Assembly: GCA_035048815.1 (NCBI GenBank)
Contig: JAUCBN010000011.1
Span: 21,344,001 to 21,408,000, forward strand
Reading direction: 5' to 3'
DNA length: 64,000 bases
Origin: Abelmoschus esculentus
Taxonomy: Eukaryota > Streptophyta > Magnoliopsida > Malvales > Malvaceae
Part shown: positions 1 to 11,904 of the stretch, piece by piece
Layout: each line of letters starts with the position of its first letter
How positions within the stretch are numbered: the first letter of the stretch is position 1
Notes under the pieces: model-generated
Database searches by the model: none
Told to the model about the DNA's origin: nothing
What the model saw: the letters and a program-made list of their open reading frames with translations, nothing else
Program-made: the position numbers and the translations under genes

Positions 1-1280
1 TTAAGTCAAAATAAAATATTCTTCTTAAATTAAATAAATAAAAGATAGTATAGTAAAGAGGGTCGATCCACAGAGAATTTGGAACTTATGATGTAATTCT
101 GTATTGCTTTCAGTCCAGGATGCTACAAACAATTAATTAAAAGGGGGGTTGATGAGATTGCGATGAAAAATAAAGAAACTAAAATAACAAATAAAATGTA
201 AAAATAAAAATTGAGAGAAAGAAATAATAGTTGAAAATGACAATGAAGAAATCGCCTCGAGCTAACTTTGTTTCAATTTTGTCGATCATTGAAAATGATT
301 TTTACTTCAGGATTCATGTCGGTTACAGTCTACAAGGACCAACCCATTGGAACTTGCCTTTCTCTCTTGTAACCAATCTTCCCAAGCCTATCTTTGAAAG
401 ATGATTCTTGAGTGGATTAACCACAGCTATTGTCGTTAAAACAATCAGATTAAGTATTGGAAAAGCCCGACTCGGATTATGTTGTCTCGTCGAAGATCGA
501 ATCCGATATCATTTTTCCTTAGTGGACCGCCGTTAAGTGTGTTCACAGGAAGTCAAAATTGTCACAGGCAAATCCTTCCTCCCATTGTATATTAAAACAA
601 CATCCAGACCAACGAGCTCTTTTTGGTTTGAAAATGTTTTAATTTTGTAAGTAAGGCCGATTGCCAAACTAATAAAACAGAAAAATAAGAATGTTTCCCG
701 AAGGGATTTAAGTACTATTCAATTCTCACGCTTTGAATTGATTCATTGTTAGCTCTCGGATTAAAAGAAATTAGCTAAGCATGATATCAATTATCATACT
801 TAGCATATTTTTGCAAAATATTAAAAAGACTAAAAATAAAGAAATGAAAAGAAATTTTATAGAATAAAGAAGCAAGACAAGAATTCAAAGACAAAGTGAT
901 GGATGATCTAAAGCCTTACCCATAGAGGGTATTTATAGGCTACTAATAACCTAAAAATAATAAACTAATTCAAAAATGAAATAAAAGATAAAAAGATAAT
1001 TCTTGAGTTTAAAATTTAAAAACAAAATATCTTATCCTAAAAATCTTCTCAAATCTTGTTGCTGAACCGTCTCCAGAATTCTCTCAAATCTCGTTGACTG
1101 GACTATCTCCAAAATCTTCTAGAATCTTTTAGAAAATGCAAAAATTGTCTTTTTTAATCACCAATTATAGAAACAGGTCACTGCACATAAAACATACAAA
1201 ATACACTCAAATTAGCAGTGATAAATTCATGAAAATAAGATAATTAGCAATTAAAAAGTAACAATTTAAATCACCAATCA
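1..1280 (-). repeat. Athila-type LTR, left edge cut by the window
   Basis: This stretch matches, with scattered differences, the two LTRs of the Athila element at 8605-9899 and 21733-23017. It starts about 18 bases inside the LTR, so the TGACAAGC terminus lies outside the window. It ends in ...CCAATCA at 1280 and is followed by attac, the same five bases that flank the complete Athila element. It may be the end of a second Athila copy or a solo LTR; the window edge prevents a decision. Confidence 0.9.
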
Positions 1281-2334
1281 ATTACTAAAAATAGAAAATA
1301 TGGGTCAATTTCAGCTAGAAATAAAGTTTTTATGTGTTGTAATGAACAAAAATATTATCATTTTAAAATATTGCACTAAATTAGAAAAAATAAATAAATA
1401 ATGGTCAATTCGGTTTAAACTTAGGAATTAATTTGAACAAAAATAAACCCAAATCCCTATACTAATCCCTTTTCCCCCAAACATTCAACTTAAAATATTT
1501 AACCCTAAACATCAACCCCTAACTCTTCCTTTAATTAAAGTAAAATATATCTCCAAGAATATAATATAATTTAATTTAATTAATTCTATCTAATCTAACT
1601 TAAGGTTTCAAGGATTACCTTCGTTAAATTACTTTAAACATGCGGTCCATTAAGTCATGAAAACATTTTAAATTAATTAAATCAACTAATCTAATCTAAA
1701 CATAAATTTAATTTAATTTAATTTAATCTATACTTTATTGAGTCAAAAGCCTGTTTTAATTTAGTTAAAAGAAACTGATGTAATTATAATCTATTCTAAA
1801 CTCTAATATCAAACAAATAAATAAAATGCACAAATTAACGGAGCATGGATCAAATTAAAAAAATTTACAAGATTTAAATTGTGATTTTATTGAAATTAGG
1901 ACCAAATTACATGGTTTAAAATGCCACAGGGACTAAAGCCTTAATTAACCCAATTATCCCACCTCATTTAATGCCCAAACACATTCTCTCTATTTATAAG
2001 ATAGTAGAATATGACGTGATATTTAATGTCAAAATTTTTGCTAATGAGGAAGAAAAATCACAATAAGTGACTATTGATTTTGACCAATCTACGATTGTCA
2101 TATGACAAATTTAAGCGGAAAAAAGATTAAAATTAACAAAAGAACTTAGATTTATACTTTCAAGGTTGTTTTTTTATCTGAAAATATAATAAGTTGATCG
2201 GAAAATTTGAGGTATGGCATTTTTTAATTGATTATATTTGTATATACATAAAAATAATTATTCAACTCTTTACATGAATTTAAAAATGTATTCATTTACA
2301 TTTATCAACAAGGGCGTATCTAGCATAGTTAGAG

Positions 2335-2640
2335 GTGGCAAACGGGTCATTCGGTTCAGTTTCGGTTCGGATTATTTCGGTTCGATTCAATTCGGTTCGG
2401 TTCACTTCGGGTTTGTTTGCATTCGGTTTAGATTCAGTTCGGATCGGTTTTGGTTTCGATTTTAATTCGGTTATATAATAATTCGGTTCAGTTCGGATAT
2501 CGGATCGGTGATTCGGGTCAATATTGGATTGGTTGTTTTCAGTTTGGGTCAATATCGGATCAGATGTTTTCGGGTCGGGTCCATATCGGGTCATTCGGAT
2601 CGGTTCGGATCGGGTCAATCTTTGAATTTTCGGGTTAATT
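2335..2640. repeat. GGTTCGG-rich degenerate simple repeat (copy 1, first array)
   Basis: About 300 bases are dominated by variants of TTCGG, TTCGGTT and GGATCGG. The short open frames here on both strands are products of this composition and encode low-complexity FGS/RFR or NRTE strings. The array recurs in copy 2 at 24065-24355 with shortened blocks. Confidence 0.8.
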
Positions 2641-3059
2641 TGGTTTGAGTTGGACTTAAGTATAAATGTAATCGTCTATATTATATATAGAATTAATCAT
2701 ATATTCTTGTAAAATATATCTTTTTTATTTCATATTGGAATTGTTTTGAAAATGTTTGTCTTAACTTTTATTCGAATAAAGTCAGTATTGGTAATTTAAG
2801 GGATAATGCCATTTTTGTAAATACATGGATTCATTAATAACATTTTGGTCATTTTTATAACACCCCAAATTTTAACAAAAAATAATTTGATTTTTAAAGA
2901 AGGAAATATAATATTAAAAATTAAATTATTATGACATATAGTGATTAAGTAGTCTTATCATAATACAAAAAGTTAATAAAATATATATTATTTAATTATT
3001 TATCATATTGTTAAAAATGAAAAATAGTAAAAATATATTATTCATTCACTTTGACTCAA

Positions 3060-3275
3060 TTATCGGGTTAAAATCGGATTGATGTTCGATTTAGATCGGT
3101 TTTGAGTAAGTTAATTTCGGGTTGCTTTCGGTTTCGGTTGCTTTTGGTTCGAGTGAAAATCGGTTTAGGTCAAATCGGTTACGAGTTTATATCAGTTCTT
3201 CTAGAATTTGGATCAGTTTAAGTTTCGGTTTCGGTTCGGGTAAATCGGTTCTCGGATCAAGTTTGCCAGGTCTAA
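3060..3275. repeat. GGTTCGG-rich degenerate simple repeat (copy 1, second array)
   Basis: This is a second array of TCGGTT/TTTCGG variants about 450 bases after the first. It recurs at 24730-24980 and 37485-37725. Lengths differ between copies: the copy at 24890 has extra TTTCGG steps, as expected for slippage. Confidence 0.75.
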
Positions 3276-4394
3276 GCATAGTTCTTGGTAGGTCACTTGA
3301 CCTACCATAAAACTGGATAAATTATATTATAGGTCACTTAATCACTTATAAAATTACGATTGGATTACTTAATTATTAAAAGTTATAATTGAATCACTCA
3401 ATTAAAGATTTAGTTAGTTTGAATCATTCCCTGGCATCTAATAAACTTTGGTATAATAACAATTTTAATACTAAAATTTATATATTTTACTAATGTAATC
3501 TTAATTCAAAAGAAGTAACTTTGAATATTTAAAAATTAATTATTTTTCTCCTAAATTATATGTATACAATTGTTAATACTAGAATAATTTCTTTAAATTA
3601 TTAATTAATCTAATGAATAAATTTATAATATAAATATATTTATATTTATTTTTAATTTTAGGTCTATATTTAATATCTATAATTATTAAAATCTATTTAA
3701 AATATTTTTAAAAATATTCAATTTTAATTATTACTATCCTGTATTTTCTATGAAAGTTAAATTTTTTGTTTTAATATATACTATTTTCAATGATTTTATT
3801 ATTTTTTTATGTTAAAAAAATATTTCTGAGTATGATTTTTTCGTATCAATTCTAAATATCTTAAATAATTTTTAATGATTTATTTAATGTATTTTTATTT
3901 TATATACGATTTTATTTATTATCTGAGAGTGAACTATCATGCTTAAATTCCTAGATTTTCCCCTGTTTATCAACCTATTAATTTGATTATATATGTATAT
4001 ACATTTATTCTTATATAATTTAATAAAATAATAGTCGATAATTGAATTATTTAACAAAAAATATTTAAAATACGAAATTTAATAATGAAAATAATGAAAA
4101 AAATAAATTTTTCACATCATCAAATCATAGATTTCCCCAATTACACGACACGCAAATATCAAGGCAAGTCAATATCAGTTGTGTTCAATAACAAATCGGA
4201 ATCAAAACAATTTGGGTCAATCAGTAAATCGAGTTCTAAATTGGTCAGAGAAAACCAGATCTGGTCGATTCAGCCAGATAATATCGGTTATCTATGAGTT
4301 TAGTCTTAGGTTCAAGTTTGTATTTGTTGGGCACAAGTCAAGTTTCGAGTCCATAGTAACAACTTCAATTCAGTTTCAGCTACTAAATTAGTAG

Positions 4395-4785
4395 GTCTAA
4401 ATTGGTCCCAGACCTATAACTAGCTTTCTAAATTAAAACTCAAACTTCTGAACATTTCATTTTTATTTTCAAACTATTAATCTCATTCTAAATTGGTCCT
4501 CAAACTTTTGAGCATTCCAGTTTCTTCCACGTACTACGAGCTTCAATCTAATTTACCCTCAAAACTTTTGAACATTCTAATTCCATACTCGAAATAACAC
4601 TACATGCTAAACATGACCCACATTAATAAAAAATTACAAAAACTATTAAGTTTTAGGAAAAACTAAAATGGTATAATAAGTTGTGAATGAACGATAAACT
4701 GATGATGAAATTGGAACATCTAAAAGTTTGGGGCTCATATTAGATTGTGAATTTTAGTTTGGAGACCAATTTAGAATGATTATTG
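4395..4785. mobile_element. Probable foldback/MITE-like element in the repeat unit
   Basis: The left part (around 4405-4530) contains CTAAATTGGTC and TCAAACTTTTGAGCATTCC. The right part (around 4705-4780) contains the same motifs in reverse complement, with AACATCTAAAAGTTTGGGG and GACCAATTTAGAA. The arms are imperfect, and no open frame is present between them. Copy 2 (36750-37078) carries the left arm but breaks off inside the right arm. No clear target duplication was identified. Confidence 0.45.
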
Positions 4786-5127
4786 ATTGCTTCTAAACGA
4801 CATTCTTGTTTTATATATTGCGAAGTCGATCTTATCATTTAATATCATTAAAAGAATCTTTCTCTAGGGTTTTTTATTTGTATGAATTTTATATGGACTT
4901 TATAAAAATCATAACAATACAGAAAGACCTTTTATTCACCACATATCATGATTCCATAAACATGGCAGAACTGATTTCAAACATTTAGGCCTTTTAAACC
5001 TTTTCTAGAGATAAAAGAGGAAGGGGATGGGATTGCTCAGAGATCAAACCCAAGACTAAATTAAGACATAAAGCCAGTCTTTTTGCTAAACCACCTTCCT
5101 TATTTTAAAATTACTAGTTCCTGCGTT

Positions 5128-5655
5128 TCAAACTATCTTCTGGAAACTTGTTGTCAAAGTTGGAGCCGGGCTGTCCGGGTCAATCGTCGCCGTTGCCTTG
5201 TATCCAAGTTTGTTCACCTCAGCAGGAGTGGCAGAAGATGTGTCCAGAAGCGTTTCCACGGTAGCCCAATTGACATTAGTATTCGTAATGTCAATATACA
5301 CCTGCAGATTTGATTTATATGAAACTTGATCAAATTATATTATTTCATTTGAATGTTACAATAACATTGAATGGATGCATACCTTGTTGCTTTGACCGTT
5401 CATATTGCTCCAGGCAATAACCCACTTAATGCCAGCTGGGGTTGCATACACAGCCCCGCCTTTCGAGCTTCCAGCTCGGGGATCGGCGTCGTGCTTAATT
5501 TTATTGGACCACATTGCTTGAAGAACGAATGGGCGGTTTCCAGAGCCATACCAATCGATTTGGTCAGCAAGGTTGACATTATCATTGGAAATGTTCTGAA
5601 GAGTCACGTCTGTATAGAATGCAGGACCCGAACTGCTAAATACAACGGGAGCCAT
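5128..5655 (-). CDS. Two-exon gene, jasmonate-induced-protein-like (JIP23-like), copy 1
   Basis: The likely coding sequence is exon 1 at 5383-5655 (91 codons) and exon 2 at 5128-5301 (57 codons plus TGA), separated by an 81-base intron with GT...CAG borders in phase 0. The predicted product is 148 residues with no signal peptide or membrane segment. Visible landmarks are DWYGSGNRPF near residues 34-43, GGAVY at 66-70 and WVIAWSN at 78-84, followed by NKVYIDI across the splice junction. This pattern resembles the C-terminal part of plant 23-kDa jasmonate-induced proteins, whose biochemical role is unclear. Family members are usually near 200 residues, so this one looks N-terminally short. The ATG at 5655 was chosen because a TATA box and a CAACC-rich leader lie just upstream. 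The CAG before GTGATG could instead be a splice acceptor for an unseen upstream exon. The gene structure is well supported; the family call is tentative. Confidence 0.6.
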
Positions 5656-5744
5656 CACCTGAATTGGAGAAGTCGAAATACTTTAAGCTGTTGGTTTGGT
5701 TTGGTTTGGTTTGGTTGTGCTCTGACTGCTGTACTAGATACCCC

Positions 5745-5880
5745 TATATATACTATTCTGCTGCCCATAAAATGACAACAAGCAGATAGAATTTTTTTAT
5801 TTTTCAATTTTTTATATTAATAAGGACAAAGGACTGAATAAATATATTACATATCCAACGGCAGAATTGATTTTCACGTG
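5745..5880 (-). promoter_or_regulatory. Core promoter of the JIP-like gene: TATA box and G-box
   Basis: On the minus strand a TATATATA box (5745-5752) lies about 90 bases before the ATG, and a perfect G-box CACGTG (5875-5880) lies about 125 bases further upstream. G-boxes are binding sites for bHLH factors such as MYC2 in jasmonate responses. That this one works so is inference. The leader between the TATA box and the ATG carries repeated AACCAAACC on the minus strand. Confidence 0.5.
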
Positions 5881-6195
5881 CATGTTTCATTTTACTTTTC
5901 AAGTTTAGTATACCTCGGCCAATGGTTGTTATAACAACATTGCAAGACTTGATATTTGAATAGTAGCTTGTGATCCACATGTTGAGTTTTGTTTAAGGAC
6001 TTAATACGTGGTTGTTATAACTAAATCTCTCTTTTCATTGTTGTAAATATTTTAATACTATTAGAATGTCTCATGTAGGAAAATGGAGACCATGGAACCG
6101 ACAGAAACCCCCCTCTACTCAATCCATGCCAACTGTCCTAAACTTTTTCCTTTGATAACCGATCCTCATTTTATTAATATATTATTTTTTTTTAT

Positions 6196-7990
6196 ATTTT
6201 TTATATTTTTTTTGAATTTTACTTATTTATTTTATGTAATATTATTTATTTATTTAATATTTATTTGTTATATTTTATCTATATTTACCTTTGCCTTATT
6301 TATATTCGAATCCGGACGAAATTCGGGTTTTACACATATAAAGCATATAGTTCATGTACATAATAATTATATCGTAAAACATATTTAATGGTAGCCAAAG
6401 TTTTAATTTAAAACCTATTTACCCTCAATTCGAACAACGATATGAAATCCCCCATGAATTATGTCCTAAAGGACATACGCTAGGCCTATAGGCATATAGG
6501 CCTACCTATGCCGATACCTAAGGTCCTGAAGGACTTACTAGTTTGGTCAGGGATGAGCGTAACTGGAGGTATCATCTGGATCACATAAAATCATACCGAG
6601 AGTACGCCGAGTAAATTATTTCACAACATTAAACAACATTAACAAAAATCAGGTGACAAGCGTGTTTTTATTTTTACTAGAAATTCGATATCTGAATCTC
6701 ATATCAAGAGGGACACAAAATATGTAACCGAATGGGTTTCTGGTCGGATCCTTTACGGTTGGATTAAATTAGATACAAATCATTTTAGGTTGATCTGATG
6801 TTTCGACGCGATTTAGTTTAGGTGTGGGTCAATTTAAGGTCAGGCTTATTTCAAGTCGGGTTCATTTTGTGTTAGGTCAGGCTTATATTTTTTTTGAATT
6901 TTACTTATTTATTTTATGTAATATTATTTATTTATTTAATATTTATTTGTTATATTTTATCTATATTTACCTTTGCCTTATTTATATTCGAATCCGGACG
7001 AAATTCGGGTTTTACACATATAAAGCATATAGTTCATGTACATAATAATTATATCGTAAAACATATTTAATGGTAGCCAAAGTAAATCGTTACCGCCTAC
7101 GCAATTAACAAGTTTATCGTACAAAACCTTAGACCCACCTACGCGGTACAAATAAGGATTAAATACCAAAATATATAATACCAGATAATTAATCTAAACC
7201 CATACTGAAATTTTGGTTACAAAATAATGTCACATCGGACAAATTTGTGAAGCATACAATATCAAGATATAGGCTAATGTCACCCAAATAAAGACAATAT
7301 GATGGATAAAAACATTACAACAGAAGACGAGTTTGAATGTATCGATCTCCCATGTGCCAAACTCAAGGGTTTCCTCTCCATAAGTATCTGAAAGAGAAAA
7401 GATTTTGGAGTAGGAGCTAGGGAGCTTACTGTGTTCCCATAAGTGCATATAAAACATATAGTTTATGTACATAATAATTATATCGTAAAACATATTTAAT
7501 GGTAGCCAAAGTTTTAATTTAAAACCTATTTACCCTCAATTCGAACAACGATATGAAATCCCCCATGAATTATGTCCTAAAGGACATACGTTAGGCCTAT
7601 AGGCATATAGGCCTACCTAAGCCGATACCTAAGGTCCTGAAGGACTTACTAGTTTTATCAGGGATGAGCCTAACTAAAGGTATCATCTGGATCACATAAA
7701 ATCATACCGAGAGTACGCCGAGTAAACTATTTCACAACATTAAACAACATTAACAAAAATCAGGTGACAAGTGTGTATTTATTTTAGTAAAACGGAAATT
7801 AGATATCTGAATCTCATATCAAGAGGGACACAAAATATGTAACCGAATGGGTTTATGGTCGGATTAAATTAGATACAAATTATTTTAGGTTGATCTGATG
7901 TTTTGACGCGATTTAGTTTAGGTGTGGGTTAATTTAAGGTCAGGCTTATTTCAAGTCGGGTTCATTTCGTGTCAGGTCAGTTTCAAGTCT
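6196..7990. repeat. Degenerate LTR-like blocks, duplicated inside copy 1
   Basis: A block running from GAATTTTACTTATTTATT through CGAAATTCGGGTTTTACA to the ATGGTAGCC segment occurs near 6206-6410 and again near 6893-7082. The following block with AGGCCTATAGGCATATAGG occurs at about 6420-6880 and 7520-7970. Copy 3 (39486-40150) has only one set, so the doubling is specific to copy 1. The extra piece at 7083-7442 shares the layout of the Tekay LTR: a TATCTGAAAG stretch, a GGGAGCTTACTGTGTTCC-like stretch, then GTGCATA. It is probably old Ty3/gypsy LTR debris. No gene is seen. Confidence 0.6.
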
Positions 7991-8604
7991 GGAGGTTCAT
8001 TTTAGGTTGGTTCAGAACGATTCAAGTCTAAATCAGTCAATTAACGGGTTAATTCAAGCTATGAGGAGTTAAGGTCGAGTTGATTTCATGACGGTTTAAT
8101 TTGGGGACGGGTAATTTCAATTAGGTTTGATTTTAGGTTGGGTCAATTCGGATTTTGAAATCGTATAAAGTTTGAGGTTGGTACAATTTGTACGATAGAC
8201 TTTGCGTTGGGTCATTTCGTGTGAATTATTTACATCTTTTTGAACAAGAATCACATTAAAATATTGGACTTAATTAGAAATTAACATGAATAAAAATACC
8301 ATCATTATTTAAAATATTGGACTTAATTACAAGGATTAGAAATAAATAAGTATCGATTTTGGTGAAAAATAAAATATTAGAAATTAACATGAATAAAAAT
8401 ATCGTCATCATAATTATAATGGACTAAATTAGAAAAAATGAATAGAGAACATTTTGGACTAAAAAATTAACTTTTAGCTACTACAATAAACAAAAATATC
8501 GTTTGAAAAAATTGAAAAATATAAAAAAGAAAACATATGGGGAAATTTTGACAAAAAATTTTTATACCGACTACAATAAAAAAATAAATATTCCAATAAA
8601 TTAC

Positions 8605-9899
8605 TGACAAGCGTTATTTTTCAAGTCAAAATAAAATATTCCTCTTTAAATTAAATAAATAAAAGATAGTATAGTAAAGAGGGTCGATCCACAAAGAATT
8701 TGGAACTTATGATGTAATTCTGTATTGATTTCAGTCCAGGATGCTGTAAACAATTAATTAAAAGGGGGGTTTGATGAGATTGCGATGAAAAATAAAGAAA
8801 CTAAAATAGCAAATAAAATGTAAAAATAAAAATTGAGAGAAAGAAATAATAGTTGAAAATGACAATGAAGAAATCGCCTCGAGCTAACTTTGTTTCAATT
8901 CTGTCGATCATTGAAAATGATTTTTACTTCGGAATTCATGTCGGTTACAGTCTACAAGACCAACCCATTGGAACTTGTCTTTCTCTCATGTAACCAATCT
9001 TCCCAAGCCTATCTTTGAAAGATGATTCTTGAGTGGATTAACCATAGTTATTGTCGTTAAAACAATCAGATTAAGTATTGGAAAAGCCCGACTCGGATTA
9101 TGTTGTCTCGTCGAGAATCGAATCCGATCTTATTTTTCCTTAGCGGACCGCCGCTAAGTGTGTTCACAGGAAGTCAAAATTATCACAGGCAAATCCTTCC
9201 TCCCATTATATATTAAAACAACATCCAGACCAACGAGCTCTTTTTGGTTTGAAAATGTTTTAATTTTGTAAGTAAGGCCATTGCCAAAATAATAAAACAG
9301 AAAAATAAGAATGTTTCCCGAAGGGAATTAAGTACTATTCAATTCTCACGCTTTGAATTGATTCATTGTTAGCTCTCGGCTTAAAAGAAATTAGCTAAGC
9401 ATGATATCAATTATCATACTTAGTATATTTTTGCAAATATTAAAAAGACTAAAAATAAAGAAATGAAAAGAAATTTTATAGAATATAGAAGCAAGACAAG
9501 AATTCAAAGACAAAGTGATGGATGATCTAAAGCCTTACCCATAAAGGGTATTTATAGGCTACTAATAACCTAAAAATAATAAACTAATTCAAAAATAAAA
9601 TAAAAGATAAAAAGATAATTCTTGAGTTTAAAATTTAAAAACAAAATATCTTATCCTAAAAATCTTCTCAAATCTTGTTGTTGAACCGTCTCCAAAATTC
9701 TCTCAAATCTCGCTGACTGGACTATCTCCAGAGTCTTCTAGAATCTTCTAGAAAATGCAGAAATTGTCTTTTTTAATCACCAATTATAGAAACAGGTCAC
9801 TACATATAAAACATACAAAATTCACTCAAATTAGCAGTGATAAATTCATGAAAATAAGATAATTAGCAATTAAAAAGTAACAATTTAAATCACCAATCA
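8605..9899 (-). repeat. Athila 3' LTR
   Basis: This is a 1295-base LTR with plus-strand termini TGACAAGC...CCAATCA. It differs from the other LTR by many substitutions and small indels, so the insertion is not recent. The purine-rich tract just inside it reads AGTGTGGGGGAATT on the minus strand (about 9900-9914). A TATAAATA box on the minus strand is at 9549-9556. Confidence 0.93.
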
Positions 9900-11904
9900 A
9901 ATTCCCCCACACTTGTCTCATACTTGCCCTCAAGTATGCCTTAATCAAATCAATCAAACACCTAGTTTGCAATCCTCCAATTCATCTCATACTTAAACAA
10001 TTTATGAAAATCAATGCTCTCAATAACTAATTGAACCAAAACATCGATCAAGGAGAATAAACATAAGTAAAAATAAATCAAACAACCTTGTAACTTCCTA
10101 TCCTTCATCAATCAAAAATTCAACCTAGCTCAATTCCTCACAAGGTTTCACTCAAATCGTTCAAATGTGTTTCGGGTGCAAAGTTTCGCTCAAAGTCACA
10201 TTCAAACAAGGATTTCCATAAGCTTGTGATATAATCAATTCTCAACTACTTAGAAGAAATAAGATGCAAGATCAATGGGTCTTTCAAAAGGGTATAACGG
10301 GGCTTAGGTAAAGGTAGGGAAAAAGGCTTAAAATGAGGCTTGTAATCAAGACAAAGAATTCATAACTAACATCCACGATCAAATAAGGTGCATGAAATAA
10401 ATTAGAAAAAAAATAAAATCAAAATTGATCAAACTCTTTTTTTCTTTTTTCTTTCTACTTCCTTTTTTCGTTTTTTTATTCTTTTTTTATTCTTTTTTTT
10501 TTCTCTTTTTTTTTCTCTTTTTTTTCTCTTTTTTTTTCTTTTTTGTATTTTCCTCCGTTTTTTCATTTTTCTTTTTTTTTTCATTTTTTCCTTCTTCTTT
10601 CTTTCATTTTTTCGTGGAACAAGACGTTGATACGCTTCAATTCTTTGTCCTGAAAAAGGGTAAGAAAAAAGAATGATAAAAAGAAGGGCTTAAAGGCTAA
10701 AGTTGAGGTGAAACAAAAATAGGCTCAAAATTGGTTCACTAATGGAAAATTAAAAGGGTAGGGTTTTTTCTTGGGTAAAAATAGGGTAAATCCTATGCCC
10801 AAATCATATCAAAACATCATATTTCATGTGTAGCCACAAAATGTATTCATGTCACAAGTTCTAGATTTCCAATATTTAATTCGACACACTCAAACAAGGA
10901 AAACGAGCATAAAAATAGATGAAACATGCTCAAGGCTCAATACCTTATCAAAGTGTGTTACATTAATCAAGCTAGGCAAAAGTTCAATAGACAAAATCAA
11001 GGCATGTTACAAAGAAGTCAAATTAAATTCAAACTCATGCAATTCAACTATCAAGAGTGTTCTAAATCCAAAATAATTAAAAGAGCTTAGATAATCATAG
11101 CATGCTTAAGATATTTGATAAAAGGAAAGAAATTAACTAAGCATTCAACCAATTCAATCAAGGCATCCAATCAAGCAAATTATAAAACAAGTAAGATGGA
11201 ATTTGATTCAATCTTTATACCCCTTCACTTAATTGTATTGTCCCAATACAAAATGGAATTTAAAGCATAAAAGAAGAAGGGTAAAGAATACTCCCCATGA
11301 TCACCGACGTCCGCGGCCACGACCACGGCTAGGTCGTAAATAAAAAGGATATGACCGGTCTATCAAGGATTTTGCTACCGTGCACCCTTGCTCATCTTGG
11401 GTTTCGCTAACGTGCACCTTTAAATGTACTGATCTGAGAAGTTTAGAAGCAAATTAAACCGTGTAATTTATTAAAAATAAATAAAGAAATAAAAAGGGAA
11501 AAAATTAAATAATGAAAACAAATAAATAAATAAATAATTAAATGGGTTTCCACCCAAAAGTGCTTTGTTTAACGTCGTTTAAGCTCGACGACCTTCCTCT
11601 AGAATTTTGCTTCTTCCAAATTTAGCGTTTCAATTAAACCGATCGAAGCACTTTCGTAGAAAGGTTTTAGTCTCTAACCATTTACTTTGAAGCGAGCACC
11701 AGAATTATATTCAACTTCTATGGCTCATTGAGGAAAAACGTTAGTAACCGTCAATGGTCCAAGCCACTTCGATTTAAGCTTTCCTGCAAAAATTTTCAAT
11801 TTTGAATTAAATAATAATACTTTTTGCCCAATGGAAAAAGACTTAAACGAAATTCTTTGATCATGAAACGCTTTGGTTCTTTCTTTAAAAATTTGTGCGC
11901 TATC
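9900..11904 (-). other. Athila 3' untranslated region (no env-like frame seen)
   Basis: About 2 kb lies between the integrase and the 3' LTR. It includes a polypyrimidine run at 10430-10620 and a short GC-rich piece around 11305-11335. Some Athila elements carry an env-like frame here; I see no open frame that could be one. Confidence 0.7.

Larger units (their letters stand above)
1281..8604. repeat. 7.3-kb repeat unit, copy 1 (most complete)
   Basis: Long stretches of this unit recur at 23018-25496, 36103-37078, 37132-40774 and 40775-41549. In order it contains AT-rich DNA, two GGTTCGG-rich degenerate arrays, an inverted-repeat element, a two-exon gene on the minus strand and degenerate LTR-like blocks. 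Its right edge (...CCAATAAATTAC) joins the left edge of the next unit directly at about 40774, which shows that the copies were originally head-to-tail. Outside the gene I see no convincing coding sequence. Confidence 0.85.

Noticed and set aside
5371..5775. 134-codon open frame on the plus strand opposite the JIP-like gene, also at 38646-39050
   Set aside because: It is antisense to a well-supported two-exon gene, crosses the intron and promoter, and shows no family resemblance.
6083..6388. 101-codon hydrophobic open frame
   Set aside because: It is mostly translation of a TTTATTT-rich tract inside LTR-like debris.
10425..10676. Phe-rich 83-codon open frame
   Set aside because: It is a translation of a T-rich tract in the Athila 3' untranslated region.
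9900..11904. Env-like gene expected in some Athila elements
   Set aside because: No long open frame or membrane-protein pattern was found on the minus strand.
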